From the NCBI RefSeq assembly GCF_031626875.1, contig NZ_JANDMF010000011.1:49348-113347 (forward strand): 64,000 bases of DNA. Direction: 5' to 3'. The notes below the pieces were generated by a model, which was given only the letters and a program-made list of their open reading frames with translations, did not search any database and was not told the DNA's origin. Below, piece by piece: positions 8,351 through 18,376 of this stretch (position 1 is the first letter of the stretch; each line of letters opens with the position of its first letter). The translations under genes and the position numbers were made by a program. Source of the DNA: Clostridium sp031626875. GTDB taxonomy: Bacteria > Bacillota > Clostridia > Clostridiales > Clostridiaceae.

Positions 8351-11300
8351 TTAGTATCTTGCTTTTACTGCCTGAGTAATCCCATTAGCAGTTGCTTGTT
8401 GATTTGAATCAGTCGCTAATAAACTAGCTTCTGTTGGATTTGAAATATACCCACATTCAACAAGTATTGCTGGCATTTTAGTATTTCTAAGAACAGATAA
8501 TCCAATTCCTAAACTACTAACATCACCTTTTCCACCTCTATTTATAAATCCAGTATTATTACTTATACTACTTGCTGTAGCTATTGCTAAATCGCGAGAT
8601 TTCTCAAATTTATCTGGATTATGTGCTGGCATTCCATTATCACCAGCAGTTCTCTCAGTATAATATACTTCTGAACCTCTAGCAGTAGTATTAGGATATA
8701 CCGAATTATGATGAATACTAATAAACAAATCAGCATTATAACTATTGGCTAATATTGCTCTAGTACGCAAACTTGTTGTTTGATCAAGAGTACTTCTTTC
8801 TAAAGAAGATCTTGTTAAAATTACCGAATACCCTTGAGCTTTAAGAGCACTTTCAAGTTTTAATGAAACCTGCATATTTAAATCTGTTTCACTATAAAAA
8901 ACTCCATTGAAAGTTGAAGTAGCACCATAATCTCCACCATAGTTATGACCTGGATCAATAACAACTAAATTCTTTGTCTTTTTCTCAAATGTTCTTCCAG
9001 CATCTCTTATACTACCATCATTTCCAACTGTCCTAGCTATTATTACCTTATTTCCTTCTGTTACATCAGAAATATCTACAGTAATTTCATAACCACTTGT
9101 AGCTGCATTTGGATAGTATGAAAATTCAGATTGTATATCTAATGTTGATTTATTTGGAACTACTTTTCCCTTATACTTTCCATCAACAAATATATCAACT
9201 TCTTTAACACCTGACTTTGCTATTGTCCATCCTGATATGGTCAATTGATTATTATGAACTACTTCAAACTGTTCTGGAGTATTTATTTCTCCTTTTGTTT
9301 GAAGTTTATCAATAAAAACAGTTCGACCTGCATCTTTAATAGTCCCATCATTTCCAACAGTTCGTGCTATTATTACTTTATTTCCTTCTGTTATGTCAGA
9401 AATATCTACAGTAACTTCATATCCGCTTGTATTTGCATTTGGATAGTTTGAATAAGTTTTCCCAATATCAGTTGTAGTTTTATTTGGCACTACTGTACCT
9501 TTTACTTTTCCATCTACAATTATACTAACTTCTTTTACTCCTGAACCTGCTACTGTCCATCCTGTAACTTTCATTGTATTTCCACTAACTTTATCAAATT
9601 GTGCTGGAGATTGTATTTCTCCTTTTGTCTCCAACTTACTTATAAGCACTGTTCTTCCTGCATCTCTTATACTACCATCATTTGCTACAGTTCTTGCTAT
9701 TATTACTTTATATCCTTGAGATACATCTGATGTGTCTACAGTTGCTTCATATCCACTTGTACTTGCATTTGGATAATTTGAATAAGTTTTTCCAATATCT
9801 GCTGTTGCTTTATTAGGTACTACTGTACTTTTTAACTTTCCATCAACAAATATTTGTACTTCTTTTACTCCTGAATCAGCTATTGCCCAACCTGTTACAG
9901 TCATTGATTTCGCTGATACATTAGCAAATTGTTCTGGTGTAATTATTTCACCTTTGGATTCTAACTTATTCACAAGCACTGTTCTTCCTGCATCTCTTAT
10001 ACTACCATCATTTGCTACAGTTCTTGCTATTATTACTTTATATCCTTGAGATACATCTGATGTGTCTACAGTTGCTTCATATCCACTTGTACTTGCATTT
10101 GGATAATTTGAATAAGTTTTTCCAATATCTGCTGTTGCTTTATTAGGTACTACTGTACTTTTTAACTTTCCATCAACAAATATTTGTACTTCTTTTACTC
10201 CTGAATCAGCTATTGCCCAACCTGTTACAGTCATTGATTTTGCTGATACATTAGCAAATTGTTCTGGTGTAATTATTTCACCTTTTGATTCTAACTTATT
10301 TACAAGTACTGTTCTTCCTGCATCTCTTATACTACCATCATTTGCTACAGCTCTTGCTATTATTACTTTATATCCTTGAGATACATCTGATGTGTCTACA
10401 GTTGCTTCATATCCACTTGTACTTGCATTTGGATAATTTGAATAAGTTTTTCCAATATCTGCTGTTGCTTTATTAGGTACTACTGTACTTTTTAACTTTC
10501 CATCAACAAATATTTGTACTTCTTTTACTCCTGAATCAGCTATTGCCCAACCTGTTACAGTCATTGATTTTGCTGATACATTAGCAAATTGTTCTGGTGT
10601 AATTATTTCACCTTTTGATTCCAATTTATTAAAATAAACAGTTCTTCCTGCATCTTTTATACTTCCATCATTTGCCACAGTTCTTGCTATTACAACCTTG
10701 TATCCTGAAGATATATTTGAAACATCAACATCAATTTTATAACCACTGTTACTACCATTTACATGTCCCGGATATTTTTCATTAATATCTGGAGTAGCTA
10801 TATTAGGAACTACCTTACCTTTTATCTGTCCATCAACAAATATTTGTACTTCTTTTACTCCTGAATCAGCTATTGCCCAACCTGTTACAGTCATTGTTTT
10901 TGCTGATACCTTAGCAAATTGTACTGGTGAAGTTATTTCTCCTGCTAACTTAGGATTTTTAGATGTACTATATAAATCATTATACATTCCCATTATTTCA
11001 ACACCATATGTACTACTCGGAGCCCAAGCACCACCAAGGTCCACTACAGTTTTTGCAGATCCAACCTTAACCCATTGCCATCTTGGATCTGGAGTATCAC
11101 TTCTTGGATAACCTGCCGCTCCAGCATATACTGCTAAATGGTCTAAATGAGCTTGTACACCTTGTTGCCAACTTTCAAATTTTTGATGTGCATTTGGATC
11201 TGTATCACTACCTCCAGCTCTTGTTTTTAAGCCACATGGATTATGATAGGATTCATCAATCACACCTCCAAATTTCCCATAGCCTGTCTCTTTTGCAGCT

Positions 11301-11551
11301 TGTACATATGCTACTGCAGGATTAACACCTCCACGTTCTTTAGCATATTGCCAATAATATTGAGCTAAATTTATAAAAGTTTGTGTTGCACCTTTTGATT
11401 CTGCCCATTCTTTTGCCTCATCTACTGTAACTAAAGTTTCAGAAACAATATTAATATTATTTTCCATTCCTTTAGTTGTTAGTGTAGGTAATAAATTGAA
11501 TGCCAAAATAAAGACTAATATTGCAGATATAATCCTATTTTTAGTATTCAT
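8351..11551 (-). CDS. Secreted bifunctional peptidoglycan hydrolase: glucosaminidase, six Ig-like repeats, amidase_3
   Basis: 1066-residue secreted autolysin. A signal peptide (about 1-29) is followed by a glucosaminidase-type domain (about 40-195; AAKETGYGKFGG and PCGLKTR are diagnostic). Six Ig-like repeats of 110 residues begin at about 204, 314, 424, 534, 644 and 754. A C-terminal N-acetylmuramoyl-L-alanine amidase_3 domain (about 865-1066) has zinc-ligand segments VIDPGHN, a Glu in YSETDLN, ISIHHN, and catalytic Glu in ILVECGYISN. It should cut both glycan strands and stem peptides, probably in cell separation or germination/lysis. A GGGGGGAG site precedes the ATG. Transcription is monocistronic, from a promoter at 11584-11612. 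Confidence 0.92.
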   Translation of the reverse strand: MNTKNRIISAILVFILAFNLLPTLTTKGMENNINIVSETLVTVDEAKEWAESKGATQTFINLAQYYWQYAKERGGVNPAVAYVQAAKETGYGKFGGVIDESYHNPCGLKTRAGGSDTDPNAHQKFESWQQGVQAHLDHLAVYAGAAGYPRSDTPDPRWQWVKVGSAKTVVDLGGAWAPSSTYGVEIMGMYNDLYSTSKNPKLAGEITSPVQFAKVSAKTMTVTGWAIADSGVKEVQIFVDGQIKGKVVPNIATPDINEKYPGHVNGSNSGYKIDVDVSNISSGYKVVIARTVANDGSIKDAGRTVYFNKLESKGEIITPEQFANVSAKSMTVTGWAIADSGVKEVQIFVDGKLKSTVVPNKATADIGKTYSNYPNASTSGYEATVDTSDVSQGYKVIIARAVANDGSIRDAGRTVLVNKLESKGEIITPEQFANVSAKSMTVTGWAIADSGVKEVQIFVDGKLKSTVVPNKATADIGKTYSNYPNASTSGYEATVDTSDVSQGYKVIIARTVANDGSIRDAGRTVLVNKLESKGEIITPEQFANVSAKSMTVTGWAIADSGVKEVQIFVDGKLKSTVVPNKATADIGKTYSNYPNASTSGYEATVDTSDVSQGYKVIIARTVANDGSIRDAGRTVLISKLETKGEIQSPAQFDKVSGNTMKVTGWTVAGSGVKEVSIIVDGKVKGTVVPNKTTTDIGKTYSNYPNANTSGYEVTVDISDITEGNKVIIARTVGNDGTIKDAGRTVFIDKLQTKGEINTPEQFEVVHNNQLTISGWTIAKSGVKEVDIFVDGKYKGKVVPNKSTLDIQSEFSYYPNAATSGYEITVDISDVTEGNKVIIARTVGNDGSIRDAGRTFEKKTKNLVVIDPGHNYGGDYGATSTFNGVFYSETDLNMQVSLKLESALKAQGYSVILTRSSLERSTLDQTTSLRTRAILANSYNADLFISIHHNSVYPNTTARGSEVYYTERTAGDNGMPAHNPDKFEKSRDLAIATASSISNNTGFINRGGKGDVSSLGIGLSVLRNTKMPAILVECGYISNPTEASLLATDSNQQATANGITQAVKARY
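9623..10612 (-). repeat. Three near-identical tandem 330-bp units inside the autolysin gene
   Basis: Repeats 2-4 of the Ig-like array (residues 314-643) differ at only a few bases. The same 40-base landmark recurs at 9661, 9991 and 10321, exactly 330 bp apart. Repeats 1, 5 and 6 are clearly diverged. This indicates recent in-frame duplication or gene conversion. Confidence 0.9.
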
Positions 11552-11583
11552 AGTCTCCCCCCTTTCTTAATATTTACTTAATA

Positions 11584-11612
11584 ATTTTAGCATATCAAAT
11601 AATTTAGGTAAA
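11584..11612 (-). promoter_or_regulatory. Promoter of the autolysin gene
   Basis: Minus strand TTTACC (11607-11612), 17-bp spacer, TAAAAT (11584-11589) with an extended TG. It lies about 33 bp before the start codon. A TTGTCGAA (11652-11659) about 40 bp further upstream matches a Spo0A box core. Confidence 0.5.
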
Positions 11613-12001
11613 CAATTTGTCTATATTTCTTTTATGTTATACTTGCGTTTTTTGTCGAATTTTTCATCGAGCCCTCAATATTACAATAGTTTACATAGTT
11701 TTTTCAATTTTATAAAAATTGCTTATACTCTATATTCACCCCAATACACTTTTCATTTTTTTCTTTTAATGTGTTATGTTTCCAATAAATTTATCATGTA
11801 TATCTTCCCAATTTTACACACATACATATAATTCATTTCATTTTAATTTAAAAACTCACAATGTAATATGTAAATTACTGTTTTTTTTTGTAAAACCGCT
11901 TTCAATTTTGATATTAAAAAGCATATAATTACAATGAAAAAAATTTAACATTACTGTTTATATGTTCTATAGAAGTAATAAAAAATTTAAATTTTCCCAA
12001 A
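11613..12001. other. Non-coding stretch between the autolysin and the DUF2142 gene
   Basis: No convincing gene. It contains a Spo0A-box-like TTGTCGAA (11652-11659) and a catabolite-repression-like TTGAAAGCGG sequence (minus strand, near 11895-11905). On the plus strand a weak TTCAAT-N17-TATAAT promoter (11901-11929) could start a roughly 100-nt RNA ending at the hairpin at 12006-12035. Confidence 0.35.
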
Positions 12002-12036
12002 TAAAAAAAGAGCAACTAATTAGTGCTCTTTTTTTC
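12002..12036. terminator. Bidirectional-looking intrinsic terminator
   Basis: AGAGC ... GCTCT stem with an internal ACTAATTAGT hairpin, flanked by A7 on the left and T7 on the right. It can end the leftward DUF2142 transcript, and would also end any rightward transcript from about 11936. Confidence 0.65.
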
Positions 12037-12185
12037 ATTAAACTTTCTTTATTTATCCATACATTTAATAATAATTCATTTTTTTATTTAAACATATTTC
12101 ATTTTATTTTTTACTTTATTCTATTTTTGTATAAATAATATATATTTTTAATTTTTTATGATTTAAAAATTAAAAAATCATTTTA

Positions 12186-14069
12186 TTATGCATTAAAATT
12201 CACAAATATCTTCAAGATTACTACTAATAACGGCAATAAAGTTACTATAGATAAAATAAAATTCATATTTTTTGGTTTAAAATTGTGAGTTATATTATTA
12301 TTTCTAAATAATAATAGAAATGGTAGCATTAAAGGCGCAAAATACCTTCCTTGAACTCCAGAAACATCTACTGCCCCGACAGGTGAAAAAGTTAAATACA
12401 AAGCTGTAATTACCAATCCCCAGGCTGCAGCAATAGATACAAAAATTGCACCTTTGTCTATCCACCTAAATTTTAAAACATGTGACTCATTATCTATTAC
12501 TGATAAAACAAATAAAATAGCCATATCATATACTAACCATATTGTGTCCAATGGTTTCACATAACATAACAAGATAGTTGCTCCTTCAAAGTATGATAAG
12601 GCTGATTTTGAAATATACTGTATACAAACTTTAGCATATTGCAAAGGATTATGTAATATAAATAGCAATTGCTGTTTGTCATTTGCCCCTGATACCTTCC
12701 ATTGACTAATACCTTTTGATTTTGCAAATAAAAGTGCTGCAATTGTCGCCCCCCCAATTATAGCTAATGCTATAAACTTTAAATAAATAACTTTATTTTT
12801 ATTCAAAGTTTTAAATTTTTCCTTAGGCACTACTAATACTAATATACCCAAAAGTGCATAAGGAACTTTCGACATTGCTGCAATAGCTATACATATTCCA
12901 AAAACTGCAACATGTCTATAATCCACCTCATTTTTCTTGCTAGCAAGCATATTTAGGAAAACACCAACTCCTGCCAAAGAAAAAATTAAAGTCATAGGAT
13001 CTGCCGAATATGAAGCTGCTAAATATAAAATAGCTGGAAATAAACCAATGGCAAAAATTAATCTTTTAGCTACCTTAACTTTTTTAATTGTAATAGCACC
13101 CACAATAGCAAAAGCTATTACCGAAAAAATTCTTCCTAAATAAAAGGTATGGATAAATGATAATCCAATCAACCTTCCTATAAATATTCCCAATGCTGAT
13201 GGAAGATATGGTACAGATAGATATGTTACAGCACTTGTATAATAATTTGCCTCTTTACTATACTCTTTGCTAGCAAATTTCTTTTCATACTCAAGTCTTT
13301 CTTGATAATTATTAAATCTAGATCTAGTAGTATCAATTTTCAAGAAATCATCACTATTATCTATCCACTTTATTGGAATCTCTTCATTAGTAAAGCCAAA
13401 TATTCCTCTTGAGGTTTGATATGCTTTTACAAAATGATCCTTTTCATCATACGGAAAATATGTAGGTGTTAACAATGAAAGACAACTTCCAAATAAAATA
13501 ACTATCACAAAAAAAGTTACATGTAATTTTTCCTTAACAATTTTATTAAAGAAAATAAAATATCCTAAAACAATTAAAAATGATGCAATGATTATAAATC
13601 TTACATAATTAAAGCAAAATTCATTATCAATTTGTATGCTATTAATAAATATGGATTTTGCTCCATTTTGAGGTGCAACCTTTATTTTTATACTTTTTTC
13701 ATTCTCAATCTTTAATATCATGTAATCCTTAAATTCTGTATCACTCTTATATTCAAATTTCCCCTCTTCTTGCTGAAGGTTAAAATTTCCTGTTCCAGCT
13801 ACTAATCCTATCTTTAATCTTAACACTTTATTAGTGCTATTAATTTCAAAACTAGGATTATCTCCATTTATTATAAATTCGTTTCCTTTTATATCAATAT
13901 TATTTAATTTTAAATCTTCGTAATTTAATTCAATTAATCCTTTTTCATTTTTATCTACTGTAAAATATGAAAAATTGAATATTAACGTTTCAATTATTGT
14001 TGCTAAAATAACAGCTACTAAAATTAATATACCTACACTCTTAGTATAACTATAATATTTCTTATTCAT
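12186..14069 (-). CDS. DUF2142 polytopic membrane protein with extracytoplasmic beta domain
   Basis: 627 residues. An N-terminal membrane helix (about 10-33) is followed by an extracytoplasmic beta-rich domain of about 120 residues, then about ten further membrane segments. The motif TYFPYDEKDHFVKAYQTSRG after the second helix is typical of DUF2142, a family of GT-C-like proteins found in surface polysaccharide clusters. It probably uses a lipid-linked sugar donor at the outer face of the membrane; this function is by analogy. It is the last gene of the rfb cluster, about 270 bp after rfbD and beyond rfbD's terminator, so it may have its own promoter. Confidence 0.75.
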   Translation of the reverse strand: MNKKYYSYTKSVGILILVAVILATIIETLIFNFSYFTVDKNEKGLIELNYEDLKLNNIDIKGNEFIINGDNPSFEINSTNKVLRLKIGLVAGTGNFNLQQEEGKFEYKSDTEFKDYMILKIENEKSIKIKVAPQNGAKSIFINSIQIDNEFCFNYVRFIIIASFLIVLGYFIFFNKIVKEKLHVTFFVIVILFGSCLSLLTPTYFPYDEKDHFVKAYQTSRGIFGFTNEEIPIKWIDNSDDFLKIDTTRSRFNNYQERLEYEKKFASKEYSKEANYYTSAVTYLSVPYLPSALGIFIGRLIGLSFIHTFYLGRIFSVIAFAIVGAITIKKVKVAKRLIFAIGLFPAILYLAASYSADPMTLIFSLAGVGVFLNMLASKKNEVDYRHVAVFGICIAIAAMSKVPYALLGILVLVVPKEKFKTLNKNKVIYLKFIALAIIGGATIAALLFAKSKGISQWKVSGANDKQQLLFILHNPLQYAKVCIQYISKSALSYFEGATILLCYVKPLDTIWLVYDMAILFVLSVIDNESHVLKFRWIDKGAIFVSIAAAWGLVITALYLTFSPVGAVDVSGVQGRYFAPLMLPFLLLFRNNNITHNFKPKNMNFILSIVTLLPLLVVILKIFVNFNA

Positions 14070-14261
14070 TTATATCCCCTTTTCAATTTCTTTGTTATAC
14101 TATTCTTAATTATAAAAAATTAACACTATATATGCATTTATCCTCCCCCATTGCAATTTTTACTCTCTATATATTACTATACATTTATTCCTAATTCAAA
14201 TATCCCATTGTTATAAAACTATGTAAAAATTATTAATCTATAAATAGTTATATTAATACAA

Positions 14262-14320
14262 TAAAATAAAGGTTATATAATATAATTCTTATAATACATT
14301 TCTTATATTATATAACCTTT
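14262..14320 (-). terminator. Terminator after rfbD
   Basis: A perfect 18-bp inverted repeat (14268-14285 with 14303-14320), 17-base loop. On the minus strand it is followed by TATTTTATTG. Confidence 0.7.
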
Positions 14321-14337
14321 ATCTTTTAACTATTTAA

Positions 14338-15231
14338 TTATTTATTAACATTTTCCATAAAAGCTTTAATAGCATCTTCCCAATGTCTCATTTCATTTCC
14401 AACTGTACATCTTAACATCATATTATCAAGTGATGAATATTCTGGCCTCTTCGCTGAAGCTGGATATTCCTTTGCATATTCTTCTGAAGTAGTTGGATTT
14501 ACTTTACATTTTCCTCCTGAAAGTTCTATAATCTTACTTGCAAAATCATACCAACTACATTCACCTTCACCTGTACAGTGATATACCCCATATTCTTCTG
14601 TCTTTATTAGCTTAAGAATATGATAAGCTAAATCATTAGCGTTTGTTGGATTTCCTCTTTGATCATTTACAACTTTTATAGCATCCTTAGTTTTTCCTAA
14701 GTTCATCATTGTGTAAACAAAATTTTTACCTACATACCCATATAACCATGCAGTTCTTACTATATAATACTTAGAGCAAAATTCTCTTACATAGTTCTCT
14801 CCCATAAGTTTTGTAGTTCCATAGGCACTATATGGCTTAGTTTGTTCACATTCAGATAAAGGAACACTTCCAATTCCTGAAAACACATAATCTGTAGATA
14901 CATGAACAAATTTTGCCTCTACTTTTTCTGCTGCTATTGCTAAATTTCTAGCACCCAATGCATTTACTTTAAAAGCGGCATCTTTATTACTTTCACAACC
15001 ATCAACATTTGTAAAAGCAGCACAATTAATAATAACATCTGGCTTTTCATTTAATATAAATTCGTTTACCTTATTTAAATCTGTAATGTCTAATTCATCT
15101 ACATCTACATATAAAGTTTCACACTTTGTAATATCAATTGGACATTTAGCAATTTCAGCTTCTCCAGTTGTTAGAATTGTTTTAAATTCGTTTGCTAACT
15201 GTCCTTTTCCACCTGTAATTACTATCTTCAT
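14338..15231 (-). CDS. rfbD: dTDP-4-dehydrorhamnose reductase
   Basis: 297-residue extended short-chain dehydrogenase catalysing the last step of dTDP-L-rhamnose synthesis with NAD(P)H. It has the Rossmann motif ITGGKGQLANEF at the N-terminus, HVSTDYVFSG with its catalytic Thr/Asp region, the YSAYGTTK catalytic Tyr/Lys motif, and TAWLYG. AAGGTGA precedes the ATG. It lies 20 bp after rfbA in the same leftward operon. Confidence 0.95.
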   Translation of the reverse strand: MKIVITGGKGQLANEFKTILTTGEAEIAKCPIDITKCETLYVDVDELDITDLNKVNEFILNEKPDVIINCAAFTNVDGCESNKDAAFKVNALGARNLAIAAEKVEAKFVHVSTDYVFSGIGSVPLSECEQTKPYSAYGTTKLMGENYVREFCSKYYIVRTAWLYGYVGKNFVYTMMNLGKTKDAIKVVNDQRGNPTNANDLAYHILKLIKTEEYGVYHCTGEGECSWYDFASKIIELSGGKCKVNPTTSEEYAKEYPASAKRPEYSSLDNMMLRCTVGNEMRHWEDAIKAFMENVNK

Positions 15232-15251
15232 TGTATAATCACCTTACAATC

Positions 15252-16136
15252 TTATTTATTTTTTCTTTCTAATTCTTCAACTACATCTACTAAATATGTA
15301 CCATATCCAGTTTTTAATAAAGGTTTAGCCAATTCTCTAACCTTATCAGCATTAATCCAACCTTGTCTGTATGCAATTTCTTCTAAACATGCTACATAAG
15401 TACCTTGAGTATTTTGTACTGCTTCAACAAAATTTGAAGCTTGAAGCATTGAAGCATGTGTCCCAGTATCAAGCCATGCCATACCTCTTCCAAGAAGTTG
15501 GACCTTTAATGTTTTTTCTTCCATATAGACTTTGTTTAAATCTGTTATCTCCAATTCGCCTCTAGCAGAAGGTTCTAATTTCTTTGCCTTTTCTACAACT
15601 GAATTATCATAGAAATATAATCCTGGAACTGCATATTTAGATTTTGGTTTTTCTGGCTTTTCTTCTAATGATATAACTTTACCATCTTCATCAAATTCAA
15701 CAACACCAAATGCTTTTGGATTTTGAACATAATAACCAAATACATATGCACCTTTTTCTAGACTTGAAGCCTTTTTTAAAGTTGCAGAGAAACTTTGCCC
15801 ATAGAATATATTATCACCTAATATCATTGCTACAGAATCTTTTCCTATAAACTCTTCTCCTATAATAAATGCTTCAGCTAATCCATTTGGATTTTCTTGT
15901 ATAGCATATTCAATATTTAAACCTAAATCACTACCATCTTTAAATAATTCTTTAAAATTAACTATATCTCTTGGTGTAGATATAATTAATATATCTCTTA
16001 TCCCTGCCAACATTAGTACTGACATCGGATAATAAATCATAGGTTTATCATAAATTGGAACCATTTGTTTTGACATAGCTTTTGTGACAGGATATAATCT
16101 TGTTCCAGATCCTCCTGCTAATATAATACCTTTCAA
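15252..16136 (-). CDS. rfbA: Glucose-1-phosphate thymidylyltransferase
   Basis: 294-residue nucleotidyltransferase making dTDP-glucose from dTTP and glucose-1-phosphate, the first step to dTDP-L-rhamnose. GGSGTRLYPVTKAMSKQ at about residues 8-24 and the EKPEKPKSKYAVPGLYFYD segment are diagnostic of RfbA/RmlA. The TTG at 16136 is preferred because TGAGGTT lies 8 bases upstream and the protein then begins MKGIILAGG as in homologues. An in-frame ATG at 16151 overlaps that ribosome site. It is followed closely by rfbD. Confidence 0.94.
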   Translation of the reverse strand: MKGIILAGGSGTRLYPVTKAMSKQMVPIYDKPMIYYPMSVLMLAGIRDILIISTPRDIVNFKELFKDGSDLGLNIEYAIQENPNGLAEAFIIGEEFIGKDSVAMILGDNIFYGQSFSATLKKASSLEKGAYVFGYYVQNPKAFGVVEFDEDGKVISLEEKPEKPKSKYAVPGLYFYDNSVVEKAKKLEPSARGELEITDLNKVYMEEKTLKVQLLGRGMAWLDTGTHASMLQASNFVEAVQNTQGTYVACLEEIAYRQGWINADKVRELAKPLLKTGYGTYLVDVVEELERKNK

Positions 16137-16255
16137 ATACTTCAACCTCATTTCTTTATGTTATATATAAATGTAATTGTTTTACTAAGATAAAACATAC
16201 AAAAATTATATCATACTTGTAATAACTTTTATATCATTACCACAATATTCATGCT

Positions 16256-18337
16256 CTATTTAACATATTCATATATATATGCGTTATCCACACTATTATA
16301 ATATAATTCTTTAAAATACCTATTTTCATTAGTATTAAACCTTTCTAAATTTTCACTACTTAATAAATATTTTATTCCTGCTTTATTCAAATCATCTATA
16401 TTTACTTTTACTTCAATTTGGTCTGGTTGAAGCAATGTAAATTTAGTATCTTCTTCTGTTAAATTTAAAATTATATGATGATATCTATTATAAACATCTT
16501 TATATTTATCATCTTCATCCAGAGCATGCCACATATCAAGATTAGGATAATACTTTACTCCATCATATGTTTCAACTCCATTAGCATATAATAAATTCCC
16601 TCCAAATAAAGAATTTCCTCCTACTGCAGCCCATTTTCCTGGTTCTTCTTTGTTAATCTTAACTATCTCCTTACTAACTGATTTATTCATTATTGGAGCT
16701 AACGTTCTAGCGATTGGATTAACAGTAAATCCTGTAATTATCATTAAAATAACTCCATAAGGAACTAACCTTTTAATATCATTCTTAGCTATTAAATATA
16801 TCAACATACTAAAGATTCCTATTGCAATAATAGCTCCAGACCTATTTAAATAATTATGTGATATAGTATGATAATGTGGAATGAAAATAATTAAAATAGT
16901 CACTACTGTTACTGGTATAACTACACTTAATTTAGTCATTTCTTCTTTCATTCTAGGAAGCAACATAAATAATAAATAGTTACATGTAAGACCTAACACA
17001 AGCATCATTCTATTTGCTGTGCTATATGAAAATAATGTTATCTTAGCTAATATACTTGGAAACCCTATAACTATGAAAGAAAGCATTATTAACATATATA
17101 CAAATATAATATTTATCAATTTTTTATCTTCAGCATCCTTCTTTTTAAAGAAAAATAATATAAATATTAATGGTATTAAACTTACAAAACCGCTAACTTC
17201 TGATGAATTTAGAAAATTAACTTCCCTATATGGAAGTAGCCAATCAAAGATATAATTACTTAAAAGTTTGAAATCATAATTTCCTCCAACTTCAAATCTT
17301 TTTCCTGGATAAACAGTATTTGATACTGCACTTATAGCATCCTTAGCAGTAAGCAAAAAGTACCCTACTACTCCAATTATTACTCCAAGAGAAATAGCAA
17401 ATATAATTATATCCTTTTTATTAATATAATCTTTATTTTTAATCACTAGGTACAAAAATAAAATTGCACTCAAATATCCTAGCGGGACTTGCATTGCTGG
17501 ATATAAAGTTAATATAAATCCTACTCCAGAAACAATAAACATAGCTGCAAGTAGTATCTTCTTTTTAATACTATTACTCCTACTATTATTTCTCAAATAA
17601 TAATAAGCTGCAACTATGCATCCTTGTGAAAAAATAGTTAAATTAACTACTACTGTACTAAACCACCATTGTGATGCAGATGAATATGCTATTAATGTTG
17701 CTCCAAATAAAGCTATCTTTCTATTCCTATTAGATAACATTAGGGCCATTTCATATGATAACATAAAAAGTGCTATAACCTTAAAATTCCAATACCATGA
17801 AAATGCTCTTTCTACATCTAAAAATAAGAATCCCCAATTCATAGGACTTCCTATAATTGTAGGATCTAAAACAGGAGTATAATATGAAACGATCATATCC
17901 TGTCCATCTGGATTAATATTAGTATTTTTTCTTTGAAGCCCATCTTCTAATGTTGCCTGAGCCATATACATTGGAGTTTGAACTAACCATTCATCAGATC
18001 GTATTCCTCTTGGTTCACCTAAGATTGTAGATTTTGTATAATTTTCACCATAATCATGATAATAATTGTCCCAACAACCTATGGAAGATCCATGAAACTT
18101 AAATGATACCAACAATACAAACAAAGTAATTGCAATATAGTATCTTTTTTTATGAAAACTTTCAATATTTATAAATTTATTCTTAGTGCTAATAATTATT
18201 GAAATTAAAATATACACTACTATTATTGCAAAAGCAGTAACAATTGATTTTTTCCCTTTAATTATATAAAAATTCACAATAAGCAAAATTATTAATGGAA
18301 CTAATAACTTTATATATTTCTCAAATATTTTTTTCAT
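16256..18337 (-). CDS. Large polytopic membrane protein, GT-C/YfhO-like layout
   Basis: 693 residues with about thirteen hydrophobic segments and a soluble extracytoplasmic C-terminal domain (about 570-693). After the second or third helix a conserved-looking loop (GSSIGCWDNYYHDYG, EPRGIRSDEW) resembles the substrate loop of GT-C glycosyltransferases that use polyprenyl-phosphate sugars. I do not recognise the exact family. Its position between GT2 genes and rfbA argues for adding a sugar to the exported glycan outside the cell. AAGAGGTG precedes the ATG. Confidence 0.65.
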   Translation of the reverse strand: MKKIFEKYIKLLVPLIILLIVNFYIIKGKKSIVTAFAIIVVYILISIIISTKNKFINIESFHKKRYYIAITLFVLLVSFKFHGSSIGCWDNYYHDYGENYTKSTILGEPRGIRSDEWLVQTPMYMAQATLEDGLQRKNTNINPDGQDMIVSYYTPVLDPTIIGSPMNWGFLFLDVERAFSWYWNFKVIALFMLSYEMALMLSNRNRKIALFGATLIAYSSASQWWFSTVVVNLTIFSQGCIVAAYYYLRNNSRSNSIKKKILLAAMFIVSGVGFILTLYPAMQVPLGYLSAILFLYLVIKNKDYINKKDIIIFAISLGVIIGVVGYFLLTAKDAISAVSNTVYPGKRFEVGGNYDFKLLSNYIFDWLLPYREVNFLNSSEVSGFVSLIPLIFILFFFKKKDAEDKKLINIIFVYMLIMLSFIVIGFPSILAKITLFSYSTANRMMLVLGLTCNYLLFMLLPRMKEEMTKLSVVIPVTVVTILIIFIPHYHTISHNYLNRSGAIIAIGIFSMLIYLIAKNDIKRLVPYGVILMIITGFTVNPIARTLAPIMNKSVSKEIVKINKEEPGKWAAVGGNSLFGGNLLYANGVETYDGVKYYPNLDMWHALDEDDKYKDVYNRYHHIILNLTEEDTKFTLLQPDQIEVKVNIDDLNKAGIKYLLSSENLERFNTNENRYFKELYYNSVDNAYIYEYVK

Positions 18338-18376
18338 TTTTCACCTCTTAATTTTTAATGATAAAAGGAAGAAATA

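Noticed and set aside
11887..11905. Catabolite-repressor (cre) site
   Set aside because: It has one mismatch at a conserved position and no confirmed promoter or gene, so it is mentioned only as part of the small-RNA hypothesis.
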